From Chloroflexota bacterium (GTDB lineage: Bacteria > Chloroflexota > Anaerolineae > Aggregatilineales > Phototrophicaceae), in assembly GCA_013388745.1 (NCBI GenBank), contig JACAER010000006.1:329507-393506 (forward strand): a DNA stretch of 64,000 bases, given 5' to 3'. The notes below the pieces were generated by a model, which did no database searches, had not been told where the DNA came from, and worked only from the letters and a program-made list of their open reading frames with translations. Of the stretch, positions 15,660 to 25,039 are shown piece by piece. Made by a program: the position numbers and the translations under genes. How positions within the stretch are numbered: position 1 is the first letter of the stretch; every line of letters starts with the position of its first letter.

Positions 15660-17861
15660 ATGACAACTGATGATCTGATCGGTAAGCGCGTAGGCGGTTA
15701 TGAGATTCTGGACAAAGTCGGGCAGGGCGGCATGGCGACCGTCTACCGCGCCCAACAGATTTCGATGAACCGCACCGTCGCTATCAAAATTCTGCCGCGC
15801 CAATTCCTGAGCGACGACTCGTACATGGCACGCTTCAACCGCGAGGTAAAAATCGTCTCGCAGCTCGAACACCGTAACATTGTGCCTGTGTACGACTACG
15901 GCGAATACGACGGGTTGCCGTATATCATCATGCGCTATATGCCCGCCGGCTCGATTGACGATGTGCTGCGCAAAAACGGGCCGTTAGAGGCCGAAAAAAT
16001 TCTGCATATTGTCGAGCAGATCGCGCCGGCACTCGATTACGCACACAGCAAAGGGGTGCTGCACCGCGACCTGAAACCCAGCAATGTGTTGATGGACGAC
16101 GACGGCGGCGCCTATATCACTGATTTCGGTATCGCCCGCATTCTGGGTGAAACCGGGCCGGGCATCACCACGCAGGGCGTTGTCGGCACGCCGAGTTACA
16201 TGAGTCCCGAACAGGCGCAAGGGCACGAACTGGATGGGCGCAGCGATGTCTATTCGCTGGGGGTGATGATCTTCGAAATGGCGACAGGCCGCCGCCCGTT
16301 CCAGAGCGACACACCCTACAGCATCGCGGTGATGCAGGTCACGACCCCGCCGCCGTCGCCGCGCGTGTATAACCCCAGAATATCGGTACATTTTGAGAAT
16401 GTAATCTACCGAGCGCTGGAGAAAAAACCGGAACGCCGTTACCTGAACAGCGCCGCGCTGGTGGACGGCATGCGCAGCGCGCTCACCAAAGCCAAAACGC
16501 ACGACACGCAGCCGGGGGGCGTGCCGCGCATGGAAATGACACAGCCCACGCCAGCACAAAATATGGCCCCCGCGCAAAGCCCGCCCCCGGCGCAGATTGC
16601 GCCGTCAGCCGCGCCGTCAAACACGCCCGCGCCGTTAACGGGGCAGCCGATTTATCAGGAACCGTTCGCGCCATCGGGTACGCTGAATCCGCCGGGAATC
16701 AGTTATCGCCCGCAGCGCAAAAAACGCGGCAGCGGCGTTTTAACCAGTTTCGCGATCGGCGGTCTGTTGGGCTGCGGCCTGCTGGTAGTGCTGGCGGCTA
16801 TTGCCGTGCTGGTGATTTCGCTGCTGATGGGCAGCGCCAATTCGGCCTCGCAAACATCAGAAGGCACACAGTCGGGCGTGCTGCCGACTCTGGACGCCGA
16901 CAGCCTGACAGCACGCGCCAACCTGCTGACTGGCGATGGGGTCGTGGTCACCGAAGAAGCTGCGCCGACGCCCAGCGAGTTTTCGCCGGTGGGCGCGCGC
17001 CCGACACGCGCAGCAGCGACAGAACCCGGCGACGCGCTGTTGTTCTTCAGCGAGCGCAGTGGCAATTATGACATCTATACCATCGATCTGGATACGCGCG
17101 TCGAAACGCAACTGACAGTAGACGAAAACACCGATTCGTATCCTGCCGTGTCTCCCGATGGCAGTATGGTCGTTTTTCAGTCCAACCGCGAAGGTGATTT
17201 TGAGCTGTATCTGATGACGATTTACGGCGGCAGTGTGCGCCGCCTGACGACCAATGACGTGATCGACCGCATTCCGTCGTGGAGTCCTGATGGCGCGTGG
17301 ATTGTTTACTCAGCCGACACCAACAATAACGGCAACCATGATCTGTACATCATTCGGCCTGACGGTAGCCAACAAACGCTGCTCTTTAGCAATGGACAGC
17401 GCAACAGCCACCCGCGCTGGAGTCCCGACGGGCGCTACATTGTGTTTACTACCGGGCAGTCCAACGACGCGGCAACCTGGGAAATTGGGCGTCTGGAACT
17501 CAATTATGACGCGCAGCAGATACCAAGCGCGGGCGACTTTGTGCAGCTTACCAACAACAGCCAAAGCGATTCCTCTCCAAACTTCAACGCGGACGGCAGC
17601 AGCATTATCTATATCAGCGACGGCATTGGCGGCGCCGCCGTCGCCCGCATGGACATTGACGGCAATAATCAGGCAGTCGTTTACGATGGGCCCGGCGAAG
17701 AATGGGGGGCGCATTACAGCCTCGACGGCACGCTGATCGCTTTCAACAGCAATATGGAGCGCGCGGCGGGCGATGACCAGTTGTATATTATGAACGCAGA
17801 CGGCACAGACATCCTGCAAATCACCAACGATGGCGGCTACTATCCGTCGTTCGTGCCGTGA
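15660..17861 (+). CDS. Membrane Ser/Thr protein kinase with extracytoplasmic PD40 beta-propeller
   Basis: 733 residues. Kinase domain about 13-275: glycine loop VGQGGMATVY, Lys43 in TVAIKIL, catalytic loop LHRDLKPSNVL, DFGIARI and GTPSYMSPEQAQGHELDGR, all intact. A Pro/Ala-rich linker (about 285-355) leads to one membrane helix at about 359-391. Outside the membrane, after a short Thr/Ala linker, residues about 455-733 carry TolB/PD40 repeats such as YPAVSPDGSMVVFQSNREGD, SWSPDGAWIVYSADTN and HPRWSPDGRYIVFTTG. PknB-type kinases normally carry PASTA sensors; here a propeller takes that place. The ATG follows an AAGGCAGG stretch. The GntR regulator gene begins right after the stop. Confidence 0.92.
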   Translation: MTTDDLIGKRVGGYEILDKVGQGGMATVYRAQQISMNRTVAIKILPRQFLSDDSYMARFNREVKIVSQLEHRNIVPVYDYGEYDGLPYIIMRYMPAGSIDDVLRKNGPLEAEKILHIVEQIAPALDYAHSKGVLHRDLKPSNVLMDDDGGAYITDFGIARILGETGPGITTQGVVGTPSYMSPEQAQGHELDGRSDVYSLGVMIFEMATGRRPFQSDTPYSIAVMQVTTPPPSPRVYNPRISVHFENVIYRALEKKPERRYLNSAALVDGMRSALTKAKTHDTQPGGVPRMEMTQPTPAQNMAPAQSPPPAQIAPSAAPSNTPAPLTGQPIYQEPFAPSGTLNPPGISYRPQRKKRGSGVLTSFAIGGLLGCGLLVVLAAIAVLVISLLMGSANSASQTSEGTQSGVLPTLDADSLTARANLLTGDGVVVTEEAAPTPSEFSPVGARPTRAAATEPGDALLFFSERSGNYDIYTIDLDTRVETQLTVDENTDSYPAVSPDGSMVVFQSNREGDFELYLMTIYGGSVRRLTTNDVIDRIPSWSPDGAWIVYSADTNNNGNHDLYIIRPDGSQQTLLFSNGQRNSHPRWSPDGRYIVFTTGQSNDAATWEIGRLELNYDAQQIPSAGDFVQLTNNSQSDSSPNFNADGSSIIYISDGIGGAAVARMDIDGNNQAVVYDGPGEEWGAHYSLDGTLIAFNSNMERAAGDDQLYIMNADGTDILQITNDGGYYPSFVP

Positions 17862-17887
17862 TAGTCAAATTCTCCGTGAACAAGGCG

Positions 17888-18565
17888 ATGACACATTCGA
17901 CCAGCGATACCCTAGCCCAATCGGTAGCGAGCGCCTTACGGCAGGCGATTCAGGATGGTGTGTACACCTGTGGCGATCGCCTGGTCGAATTGGCGATCTC
18001 GCAGGAAATGAGCGTCAGCCAGAACACAGCGCGCGACGCGATTTATATCCTCGAACGCGAAGGCTGGGCGCAAAAACGCGCGCGGCACGGCAGTTTTGTG
18101 CGCACCTTCACGCGCGACGAAGCCGAAGAAGTCTACGCCTTATGGGCGGCGGTTTCGGCGCTGGCGCTCAGTTGGGCGCTGGAAAACATCCACCGCGCGC
18201 GGCTGATGCAAAATCTGCAACCGGTGGTCACGCAGGCGCACAGCGTGGCGGACGCGGGGCACGGTCACAGCGTGCTGGCGGCGATATTCAATTTTCATCA
18301 AGTGCTGGCCTCGGTGATTGATCGTATCGGGGGCAGGCCGCAGACCGCCGAACTGCTGATGCGGCTGCGCAACCAGGCACGGCTGCTGGAACTACTGCGC
18401 GAAAAACAGGCGCCGCGCACGCTGGAACAGTGGCAGGCGCTGGTGGCAGCGTATGAAACGCTTTTAGGCATCATCAAATTTGGCGATAGTTACGCCGCCA
18501 AAAGCGCGATCCGGCAGCGGATCGAAGCCGACGGGGCGGCGCTGCTGGCGGTGTGTTACCGTTAG
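17888..18565 (+). CDS. GntR family transcriptional regulator (FadR/FCD type)
   Basis: 225 residues from ATG 17888; in-frame GTG codons at 17858 and 17876 are alternatives, the first overlapping the kinase stop codon. The winged helix is typical: LAQSVASALRQAIQDGVYTC, GDRLVELAISQEMSVSQNTA (recognition region), RDAIYILEREGWAQKRARHG and SFVRTF. Residues about 80-220 are all-helical and fit an FCD ligand-binding domain, though the metal-binding His set is incomplete (FNFHQVLASVIDRIG is one piece). Such proteins repress neighbouring metabolic genes until a small carboxylate binds. Nearby targets are not evident. The stop codon overlaps the convergent Nudix gene by four bases. Confidence 0.82.
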   Translation: MTHSTSDTLAQSVASALRQAIQDGVYTCGDRLVELAISQEMSVSQNTARDAIYILEREGWAQKRARHGSFVRTFTRDEAEEVYALWAAVSALALSWALENIHRARLMQNLQPVVTQAHSVADAGHGHSVLAAIFNFHQVLASVIDRIGGRPQTAELLMRLRNQARLLELLREKQAPRTLEQWQALVAAYETLLGIIKFGDSYAAKSAIRQRIEADGAALLAVCYR

Positions 18566-19086
18566 CCGTAGTGCCATTCGCCCACCAGCGTGGCGGGCGT
18601 GTCGTAGACGAATTTGCTCTGGAACAGCGGGGTATCATCGAGCACGCGCGGGAAATACTGCGCGTCGGCATAGGGGCGCGGGTACTGCGCCAGGTCACGC
18701 AGCGGTATCCAGCGCAGTTCGCCTTCGTGGCAATCCAGCAGAGGCGGATAAAGCGCTTCGACAGCAGCGCGGTAGATGAACAACAGCCAGTGAATGGGCC
18801 AGGCGCGATCATAGACAGTGATGATGCCGCGCAGCGTCAGTCCGAGCACGGTTAATCCTGTTTCCTCGCGGATTTCGCGCGTGGCGCATTCCTCCGGCGC
18901 TTCGCCCATTTCCAGTTTGCCACCGGGCGGTGACCATAACCCCTGATGCGGCATTTTATTGCGCTTGAGCAGCAGCACGGCACGCTCTGCGCCGCTGCCG
19001 GATAAGGTGTAAACCAGCGAACCGGTGACAATGCGGTCACTGGGAAAGGCGTTGGGATTGTTCATAGCACTTCGCGCTGTCCTCAT
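18562..19086 (-). CDS. NUDIX hydrolase
   Basis: 174 residues. The Nudix box is complete: GGKLEMGEAPEECATREIRE followed by ETGL, the Mg2+-binding GX5EX7REUXEEXGU signature. It is preceded by NKMPHQGLWSPPG. The fold suits a nucleoside-diphosphate-X hydrolase such as an 8-oxo-dGTP-type pyrophosphatase; substrate not determinable. The ATG at 19086 overlaps the sixA stop as ATGA, which supports this start through translational coupling; a second ATG seven codons in is the alternative. It converges on the GntR gene. Confidence 0.88.
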   Translation of the reverse strand: MRTARSAMNNPNAFPSDRIVTGSLVYTLSGSGAERAVLLLKRNKMPHQGLWSPPGGKLEMGEAPEECATREIREETGLTVLGLTLRGIITVYDRAWPIHWLLFIYRAAVEALYPPLLDCHEGELRWIPLRDLAQYPRPYADAQYFPRVLDDTPLFQSKFVYDTPATLVGEWHYG

Positions 19087-19547
19087 TCTCCAAGAGCGTC
19101 AAAAATCTTGGGGGCGATCAGCCAGATCAGAACAGCCGGGTGATCGTCTACGAGGTCTACGCGCGCACAGCCACCCTTTTTCATTTCGATGGTGGCGCCG
19201 GTCAGGGCTTGCACAGTACTGCTAAGGCTCGGCTCGTGGCCGACAAGAATCACTTCATCGGCGCCTTTGACAGCGGCCAACAGTTGGCGCAGACGCACTT
19301 CGTCGAAGCCAAAATTGAGTTCTTCGCGCTCCTCGACAGACAGACCCAAAGCCTGCGCCAGGATGTCGGCAGTCTGGCGGGCGCGCACACGCGGACTGCT
19401 GTAGATATGCGCCGGCGCCAGCCCTAGTTTCGATAGGGCACGGGCGGCGGCCTGCGTGCGTTTGCTGCCGCGCGCCGTTAACTGCCGCGAGAAATCGTTG
19501 GCGGCGCTGTCCTCAGCCTCCGCATGCCGGAAGAAAAATATCCGCAT
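19083..19547 (-). CDS. sixA: Phosphohistidine phosphatase SixA-like (histidine phosphatase superfamily)
   Basis: 154 residues from the ATG at 19547, which follows AAAGGCGG; an upstream in-frame start at 19574 adds nine residues before the fold. The catalytic RHG-type motif is RHAEAED (phospho-accepting His8), followed by LTARGSKRTQAAA, YSSPRVRARQTADIL and LVGHEPSLSS carrying the second His. SixA removes phosphate from phosphohistidine in HPt domains of phosphorelays, or from phosphocarrier proteins. With three histidine kinases in this window, a phosphorelay target is attractive, but the gene is 6 kb away and the link is inference. Coupled by ATGA overlap to the Nudix gene. Confidence 0.85.
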   Translation of the reverse strand: MRIFFFRHAEAEDSAANDFSRQLTARGSKRTQAAARALSKLGLAPAHIYSSPRVRARQTADILAQALGLSVEEREELNFGFDEVRLRQLLAAVKGADEVILVGHEPSLSSTVQALTGATIEMKKGGCARVDLVDDHPAVLIWLIAPKIFDALGE

Positions 19548-19607
19548 CTGAATCCGCCTTTCGTTAGTGAACACGCGCTAGGCCGGCCAGCCCATCGCGC
19601 GCAGCGA

Positions 19608-20603
19608 TTATTTTTTACGATCGCCGAAGCCGTAGGGGTGGTTTTTGTGCCAGTTCCAGGCAGTTTCGACAATACGCTGCAAATGATCGTATTTCGGCGA
19701 CCAGCCGAGTTCCTGCTTGATGCGCGAACTATCTGCGACCAGCACATCGACATCGCCGGAACGCCGTTGACCGTACTGCAGGGGGATGGGGTGACCCGTG
19801 ACGGCACGCGCGGTTTCGACGACTTCTAACACCGAATAACCGCTGCCGCTGCCGAGGTTATAGACGCGGCTGCGGCCATCTGCCAGCGCCTCCAGCGCCA
19901 TAATATGCGCTTCGCCCAGATCAAGCACATGAATGTAGTCACGGATACATGTGCCGTCGGGGGTGTTGTAGTCGCTGCCATAAATCGTCAGGTGGTCGCG
20001 TTGACCGAGCGCGACTTGCAGCACAATGGGGATGAGATGCGTTTCCGGGTAATGGTCTTCGCCGATATGCCCTTTGGGGTGCGCGCCGCTGGCATTAAAG
20101 TAGCGCAGGCAGCAGTATTTCAACTCGTAGAGTTTATCCATCCACATCAACATGCGTTCGGCGATGAACTTGGTTTCGCCGTACACGCTGCCGGGTATCA
20201 ACGGCTCGTCCTCGTTAATCGGGATATGCTGCGGTTTGTCGAAGAGGTTAGCGGTAGAAGAAAGAATGAAGCGTCTGACGTGAGCGCTGGCGACGGCTTC
20301 GAGCAAATTGGTTGTGCCCGCGACGTTGTCGCGCAGATATTTCCACGGATTTTGCATACTTTCGCCGACAAGGATGTGCGAGGCGAAGTGCATCACACCG
20401 TCGAAGGTGTGCGAGGCGAACAGGTCGGTCAACTGTTCCTGATCGAGCAGATCGCCATGCACAAAGGTGGCGTGCGGATGAACAGCCGCACGATGGCCGG
20501 CGACGAGATTGTCGTAAACCACAACTTGATGACCGCGCTCAATCAACAATTCAGTGACATGGCTGCCAATATAGCCCGCGCCACCCGTAACCAAAACCTT
20601 CAT
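19608..20603 (-). CDS. galE: UDP-glucose 4-epimerase
   Basis: 331 residues, normal length for GalE. It interconverts UDP-glucose and UDP-galactose with bound NAD+. NAD motif [48 protein letters not shown]; catalytic Ser/Tyr/Lys set in LSSTANLF and VYGETKF; then [53 protein letters not shown]. Residues lining the sugar pocket are the bacterial GalE pattern. The ATG is preceded by AAGGAG. Supplies UDP-galactose for cell-surface glycans or the glycolipid transferase at 11-12 kb (the latter is inferred). Gap of about 60 bp to sixA. Confidence 0.93.
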   Translation of the reverse strand: MKVLVTGGAGYIGSHVTELLIERGHQVVVYDNLVAGHRAAVHPHATFVHGDLLDQEQLTDLFASHTFDGVMHFASHILVGESMQNPWKYLRDNVAGTTNLLEAVASAHVRRFILSSTANLFDKPQHIPINEDEPLIPGSVYGETKFIAERMLMWMDKLYELKYCCLRYFNASGAHPKGHIGEDHYPETHLIPIVLQVALGQRDHLTIYGSDYNTPDGTCIRDYIHVLDLGEAHIMALEALADGRSRVYNLGSGSGYSVLEVVETARAVTGHPIPLQYGQRRSGDVDVLVADSSRIKQELGWSPKYDHLQRIVETAWNWHKNHPYGFGDRKK

Positions 20604-20698
20604 GAGAACTCCTTAAAATCGCTGCCGGTCTAAAAACATCGATTGCCAGCGAACGTTGTACACGGAAAAGAGGCGAAATCCGCAGACAACCCGGCAGA

Positions 20699-21490
20699 TT
20701 AGGGCGCCGGGGGCGCGTCGCGCGTCACACCGGGCACTTCCAGCGCGACAAAGTACTGGGCGTCGCCTTCGTCAAAACGCAAGTTGGCGGGTGCGGTCAG
20801 CAGGACGTTCCAGATCTGGCGCGCCAGCGTCCCCTGGACCCAGCGGCGTTCGTTGTTGGGCGCTAATTCGCCGAAACTAATGCCTGCCGCGCTGGGAGTC
20901 CACACTACTAAGGGCGCATCGGAAGCATAGGGCACCGCCTGCGCCGAGAGCCACCCGGCGTCGGGTTCGAACAGCACCGGCGCGATACTGATCAGTCCGC
21001 AGGCGGTGATGATGCGCTGATAGTATTCAATATTCCAGCCGCCAAAAATGTCGCTGTAAAAATCGCGGCCATTGACATTCAGCCGCAGGGTTTCGGCTAC
21101 CGGGTTGGTCGAACTGGGCAGAGCACTATCGAGGCCAGAAGTGTATTCGTAAATCCGCTCCTCGATCGCCAGATAATTCACGAAACTCTGAATCTGTTCG
21201 TCGGACACAATGTCATAAAGCACCTGGCGGGTGGCGCCGGCGGTTTCAATCGTCCAGACGACGCGATTATCGCCATAGATGGTACAGGGAGGCACCTCAT
21301 TGCGTGCCTGGAAGGTGTTTTCATATTGGCCGCCGCGAATTTCGGCGCGAAAGACCACTGTGGTGGGGCTGCGATCCCATTGTATCGGGCTGGTGTTGGG
21401 CGTCGCGACACTGTTATCGCCCCCGCCGCCTGTGCAGCCGGCCAGCAGCCAGACCAATCCCCCGATGAGCATTGCTATACGTCGCAACAT
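20699..21490 (-). CDS. Hypothetical lipoprotein
   Basis: 263 residues, no family recognised. The signal peptide ends in a lipobox LLAGC, with the acyl Cys at residue 19, followed by a Gly-rich run (TGGGGDN). The mature part has alternating strands (TTVVFRAEIRGGQYENTF, LRLNVNGRDFYSDIFGGW) and Cys residues at PPCTIYG and ITACGLIS. The total pattern is that of an exported binding or structural lipoprotein. It stands between galE and a divergent lipoprotein gene; the ATG is preceded by GGGGGAAA. Confidence 0.65.
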   Translation of the reverse strand: MLRRIAMLIGGLVWLLAGCTGGGGDNSVATPNTSPIQWDRSPTTVVFRAEIRGGQYENTFQARNEVPPCTIYGDNRVVWTIETAGATRQVLYDIVSDEQIQSFVNYLAIEERIYEYTSGLDSALPSSTNPVAETLRLNVNGRDFYSDIFGGWNIEYYQRIITACGLISIAPVLFEPDAGWLSAQAVPYASDAPLVVWTPSAAGISFGELAPNNERRWVQGTLARQIWNVLLTAPANLRFDEGDAQYFVALEVPGVTRDAPPAP

Positions 21491-21666
21491 GTTTCCCCCT
21501 GCATCGACATAAAGGCCACATCACTCCCCCTTAAGTATAGCGAGAAGTTGAGGGCAGGGGCATAGCAGTTTATGCATGAGAAAGTGCTAAAGATTTGTAC
21601 CCACAGGCACAAGGACATGATAGGATAAAACAAATGAAGATCGATAATATTTCATGATGTAAAGCC

Positions 21667-22314
21667 ATGTGGATCACACTGCTGGTCTTGTTCATGCTGC
21701 TGGCTGCGTGCAAGCCGATCGCACCGGTGGGCGCACCCGCAGAACCGTCTGCAACACCTGTCGCCCCCGCTTCTTCCGTTGATAGCGCGCTTTCCTACAG
21801 CCTCAGCGGAATACAAATCACCCTTCGTCGTCCTGGAGGCTGGCAGTCGTATGCGGATGAAGCGGGCATTGCCCTGGCGGAAAACCCCGGTTCGATGATC
21901 GAAGGGGACGTCTTGCAGGGGATACTGCTGTATTTCTGGCTGCCGCCGCTGGATCAATTTGTGCTGCCGGTGACGGATGGCGCGAATGTCGCGCTGATGG
22001 TGCTGAATCAGGTGATAGCGCGCCCGGAGCATGTGGGCAGCGGAAGTATCAGCGCGCCGCAGCCTTTTAATTGGGGACAGCAGTCCGCGGCCTATTACAT
22101 GCTGGCGGACGCTGAAGATGTCACCCTGGTGATCGCGGTGGTCGTGCCCGGCGGCAGCCGGCTGCTGGCGATGAACCTAAGCGCGCCCCTGTCCGAAGCG
22201 CAGCGTATCCGCACGGAACTGGCGGCACTGCTGGCGGGATTGACGGTCAACGGCAGCGTTATGGACGCCGCCGCGCTGCAAAGGCTGTCACAAACGCTGG
22301 AATTTCCGCACTAG
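21667..22314 (+). CDS. Hypothetical lipoprotein
   Basis: 215 residues. The short hydrophobic N-terminus LLVLFMLLAAC is a lipobox, with Cys at residue 15, followed by a Pro/Ala/Ser-rich linker to about residue 40. The mature domain begins with SYSLSGIQITLRRPGGWQSY and later LVIAVVVPGGSRLLAMNLSA, resembling the alpha/beta fold of PsbP-like or DUF1795-type surface proteins, which start with a strand and a G-W. This resemblance is weak. Not coupled to a neighbour; the gene ends 13 bp before the convergent kinase gene. Confidence 0.6.
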   Translation: MWITLLVLFMLLAACKPIAPVGAPAEPSATPVAPASSVDSALSYSLSGIQITLRRPGGWQSYADEAGIALAENPGSMIEGDVLQGILLYFWLPPLDQFVLPVTDGANVALMVLNQVIARPEHVGSGSISAPQPFNWGQQSAAYYMLADAEDVTLVIAVVVPGGSRLLAMNLSAPLSEAQRIRTELAALLAGLTVNGSVMDAAALQRLSQTLEFPH

Positions 22315-22326
22315 CACGCGAGCCAG

Positions 22327-24258
22327 CTACAAGCGGTTTTTCTTCTGCTGCTCATCGAGTTCTTCGACAAAGCTTTCGGTTAATTCCCCTTCGCTGTTCA
22401 GGCGCACCGGCGGCGGACTGATGTTTTCGTTCTTGCGTTTTTGCGCCTGCGTGCCCTGCAAGCGCTGGCGTTCGCGCTCAATTTCGCGCGCGATATGTTC
22501 TTCCTGTGCCGCTGCTTGTTTGGCCGACTGGGTATAGACCGAAACACCGTGAAAGAACAGGCCGATGCCCCAGCCGCCGGTCACAAACAACGGCCAGGGG
22601 AAATCCGCCCCCGAAAAAGCGAAAAGCATCCACAGCAGCGCGTTGATGCAGGCGTAAATGCTGGCGTGAATGTTGAAATTGTTGCGTTTGCGGTGCTGCT
22701 TGTAGACCATTTCGCGCACCTGCCGCCATTCGCTTTCGCCGGCGCTGCCACGCCAATCGCTGCCGTGCCGCGCCAACATCATGTTCTCAACATCGTGATC
22801 GCGTTTGTCACGGTTGCGGTCATTGGTGAAGCGTATGTTGAGCATGTGCGCCACCAGCCCCGACCCCCAACCAAAACTGACAAACATCGGCCAGGGGAAG
22901 TCCGCCCCTGTCAGGGCAAAAATTATCCAGAGGAAAGCGTTGAACAGCGTAAAGGACAGCAGATGGCTGCGAAAATCGCGGCGGTCTTTGATGCGCTGCT
23001 CGACACGGCGGCGGATGCCTTCTTCATCAGTTGCCAGCTCCAGTTCCATCGCCTTCTGGTCGTCTTCGTCCCAGCTATCATCATTAGTGTTAATTTCAAA
23101 GGTGAAGCGTCCGCTGTCGTCGGTCGTGCCCAGCCGGTTGGCGCGGCGCTCCATCTGGTTGGCCCAACGTTCGACTTCTTCCTCGGCGCGTTTGGCCCAA
23201 CGTTCCGCGCCCTGCTCGATGCGATCGGCCATCTGTTCAAGATTGTCTTCAACACTGGGCACACGCAGCGGTGGACGCGGGGCAGGCGGGACGGGCATAT
23301 TCAGCGGCGGCATTCCCATTTTAGGTTTTTCCGGCTTAGGGCTGGGAATAATATCGGCGGGCGCGGCGTCTTTGCGCGCTTCATGCACGGCGCCAGCGCT
23401 GGCACGATCGGGGCGAAAGGCGCCCATGCTGGCGGCGGCGACTGCTTCGCGGAACGCAGCCATGAGTTCGGTAGGGGTGTTATAGCGATCCTGCGGGTCT
23501 TTCGCCAGCGCTTTGAGCAGCACGGTTTCGACAGCAGGGGCAATATCGGGGTTAATTTTGCTGGGGAGCGGCAGCGGGCTGTAGATGTGGTCATGCACGG
23601 TTGCGTAGGGGGTATCGGCATTAAAGGGCACGCGCCCGCACACCATTTCGTAGAGCACAACACCAAAGGAATAAACATCGGTGCGCGCATCAAGTTCCTT
23701 TACCCCTTTGGCCTGTTCCGGCGAGATATACTGCGGCGTGCCCAACATGACATCGGCGCTCATGGTGGAGGCGCCAGCCTGGGCGATGCGCGCCAGACCA
23801 AAATCGGTCAGGTAGGGTGTGCCATCGGGCGCTATGATGATATTGCTGGGCTTGATGTCGCGGTGCAGCACTCCCTGCTTATGGGCATAGGTGAGGGCGT
23901 CGGCGATGGCGGTCATGATGCGTGTGATTTCGCCCATGGGCAGCGCGCCGGCGGACATCAGGGTTTTGAGTGTGCGGCCCTCGACATATTTCATCACCAG
24001 ATAGGGCTGGCGCTCATGTTCGCTGAAATCGAAGATCGGCACGATATTGGGATGCTCCAGGCGCGCCACGATCTGCGCCTCGCGTTCAAAGCGCGCGTGG
24101 AAGGTGGGGTCTTCCATAAACGACTGGTGCATGACTTTGATCGCCACATAGCGGTCAAGCCGGGCGTGATAGGCTTTAAAAACGCTGGCCATCCCGCCCG
24201 CGCCGAGTTGTTCCAGGATACGATAAGGCCCAAGATTCTGACCGATTTGCAGTGCCAT
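22327..24258 (-). CDS. Ser/Thr protein kinase with two tandem 2TM domains
   Basis: 643 residues. Kinase domain about 12-270: LGAGGMASVF, Lys41 in YVAIKVM, VLHRDIKPSNIII, LTDFGLARI, GTPQYISPEQAKGVKELDAR; all catalytic residues are present. A Pro-rich stretch and an acidic, Trp-containing coiled region (about 340-415) follow. Then two copies of the 2TM module: about 424-480 (NAFLWIIFALTGADFPWPMF, WGSGLVAHML) and about 521-575 (NALLWMLFAFSGADFPWPLF, WGIGLFFHGV). The tail (575-643) is charged and helical. The four helices would hold the kinase at the membrane with almost nothing outside, so signals probably act within or under the bilayer. Confidence 0.92.
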   Translation of the reverse strand: MALQIGQNLGPYRILEQLGAGGMASVFKAYHARLDRYVAIKVMHQSFMEDPTFHARFEREAQIVARLEHPNIVPIFDFSEHERQPYLVMKYVEGRTLKTLMSAGALPMGEITRIMTAIADALTYAHKQGVLHRDIKPSNIIIAPDGTPYLTDFGLARIAQAGASTMSADVMLGTPQYISPEQAKGVKELDARTDVYSFGVVLYEMVCGRVPFNADTPYATVHDHIYSPLPLPSKINPDIAPAVETVLLKALAKDPQDRYNTPTELMAAFREAVAAASMGAFRPDRASAGAVHEARKDAAPADIIPSPKPEKPKMGMPPLNMPVPPAPRPPLRVPSVEDNLEQMADRIEQGAERWAKRAEEEVERWANQMERRANRLGTTDDSGRFTFEINTNDDSWDEDDQKAMELELATDEEGIRRRVEQRIKDRRDFRSHLLSFTLFNAFLWIIFALTGADFPWPMFVSFGWGSGLVAHMLNIRFTNDRNRDKRDHDVENMMLARHGSDWRGSAGESEWRQVREMVYKQHRKRNNFNIHASIYACINALLWMLFAFSGADFPWPLFVTGGWGIGLFFHGVSVYTQSAKQAAAQEEHIAREIERERQRLQGTQAQKRKNENISPPPVRLNSEGELTESFVEELDEQQKKNRL

Positions 24259-24375
24259 AGGCGATATTCCGCACCAATAAACGATTTATGACGATTATAC
24301 TTAACTACGGGGGAAAGAGCTAAAGGTTGCGCGGGGCGCAGCCGCTGCCGGCCCCAGCGCATCGCAGAAGTCGAA

Positions 24376-24870
24376 TCAGCTTTCGAGAATGGTGATGGCG
24401 TTGATGCGATCGCCCTGGCGAATGGCGTTGACGACGGTCATACCATTACCGGTCACTTTGCCGAAAACGGCATGTTTGCCGTCGAGCCAGGGGGTGGCGA
24501 CATGGGTCACAAAGAACTGTGAGCCGTTGCTGTTGGGGCCGGCGTTAGCCATGCTCAGCACGCCGGGACCATCGTGTTTGAGGCGCAGCGCCGAGGCTTC
24601 ATCATTGAACTTGTAGCCGGGGCCGCCGCGTCCATCACCGCGCGGGCAGCCGCCCTGAACCATAAACGGCGGGTCAATAATCACGCGGTGAAAATTGAGA
24701 CCGTCGTAATAGCCGTCGCGCGCTAGAAACACAAAATTGTTGACAGTCACAGGGGCCTGCGCCGCGAACAGTTCGATGTCAAAGGTGCCTTTGCTGGTAT
24801 CGAAGCGTGCGGTGTATTTTTTCTTAGTGTCAATGCTCATCGCCGGCGGGGCATTGTACGATTTTGTCAC
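24376..24870 (-). CDS. Cyclophilin-type peptidyl-prolyl cis-trans isomerase
   Basis: 164 residues from a GTG at 24870, preceded by AAGGAG at correct spacing; an ATG ten codons later is the alternative. Cyclophilin core: [31 protein letters not shown] with the catalytic region, [40 protein letters not shown] and [12 protein letters not shown]. The active-site Arg (FHRVI), Phe and Gln (FMVQGG) and the late His in place of Trp (GKHAVFG) match bacterial cyclophilins. No signal peptide, so cytoplasmic protein folding. Confidence 0.93.
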   Translation of the reverse strand: MTKSYNAPPAMSIDTKKKYTARFDTSKGTFDIELFAAQAPVTVNNFVFLARDGYYDGLNFHRVIIDPPFMVQGGCPRGDGRGGPGYKFNDEASALRLKHDGPGVLSMANAGPNSNGSQFFVTHVATPWLDGKHAVFGKVTGNGMTVVNAIRQGDRINAITILES

Positions 24871-25039
24871 GATTTACTCCTTAAGGGTTTGCGTCACACA
24901 ATTGTGCTACCTTGATTTAAGGATAACAGAAAAACCGAATGCTGCCATTGGCGTTTCGCGCCAATTCGTTGTATGCTTAACGCCTAGAGCTTCGGTTGTT
25001 CTTCATCCTCACCACACGGGTGATATGAGGATGTGAGTA

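Noticed and set aside
22441..24291. A very long open frame (over 600 codons) on the plus strand across the 2TM kinase gene
   Set aside because: It is antisense to a protein with full kinase motifs and 2TM units; its own translation has no recognisable pattern and is a by-product of high GC codon bias.
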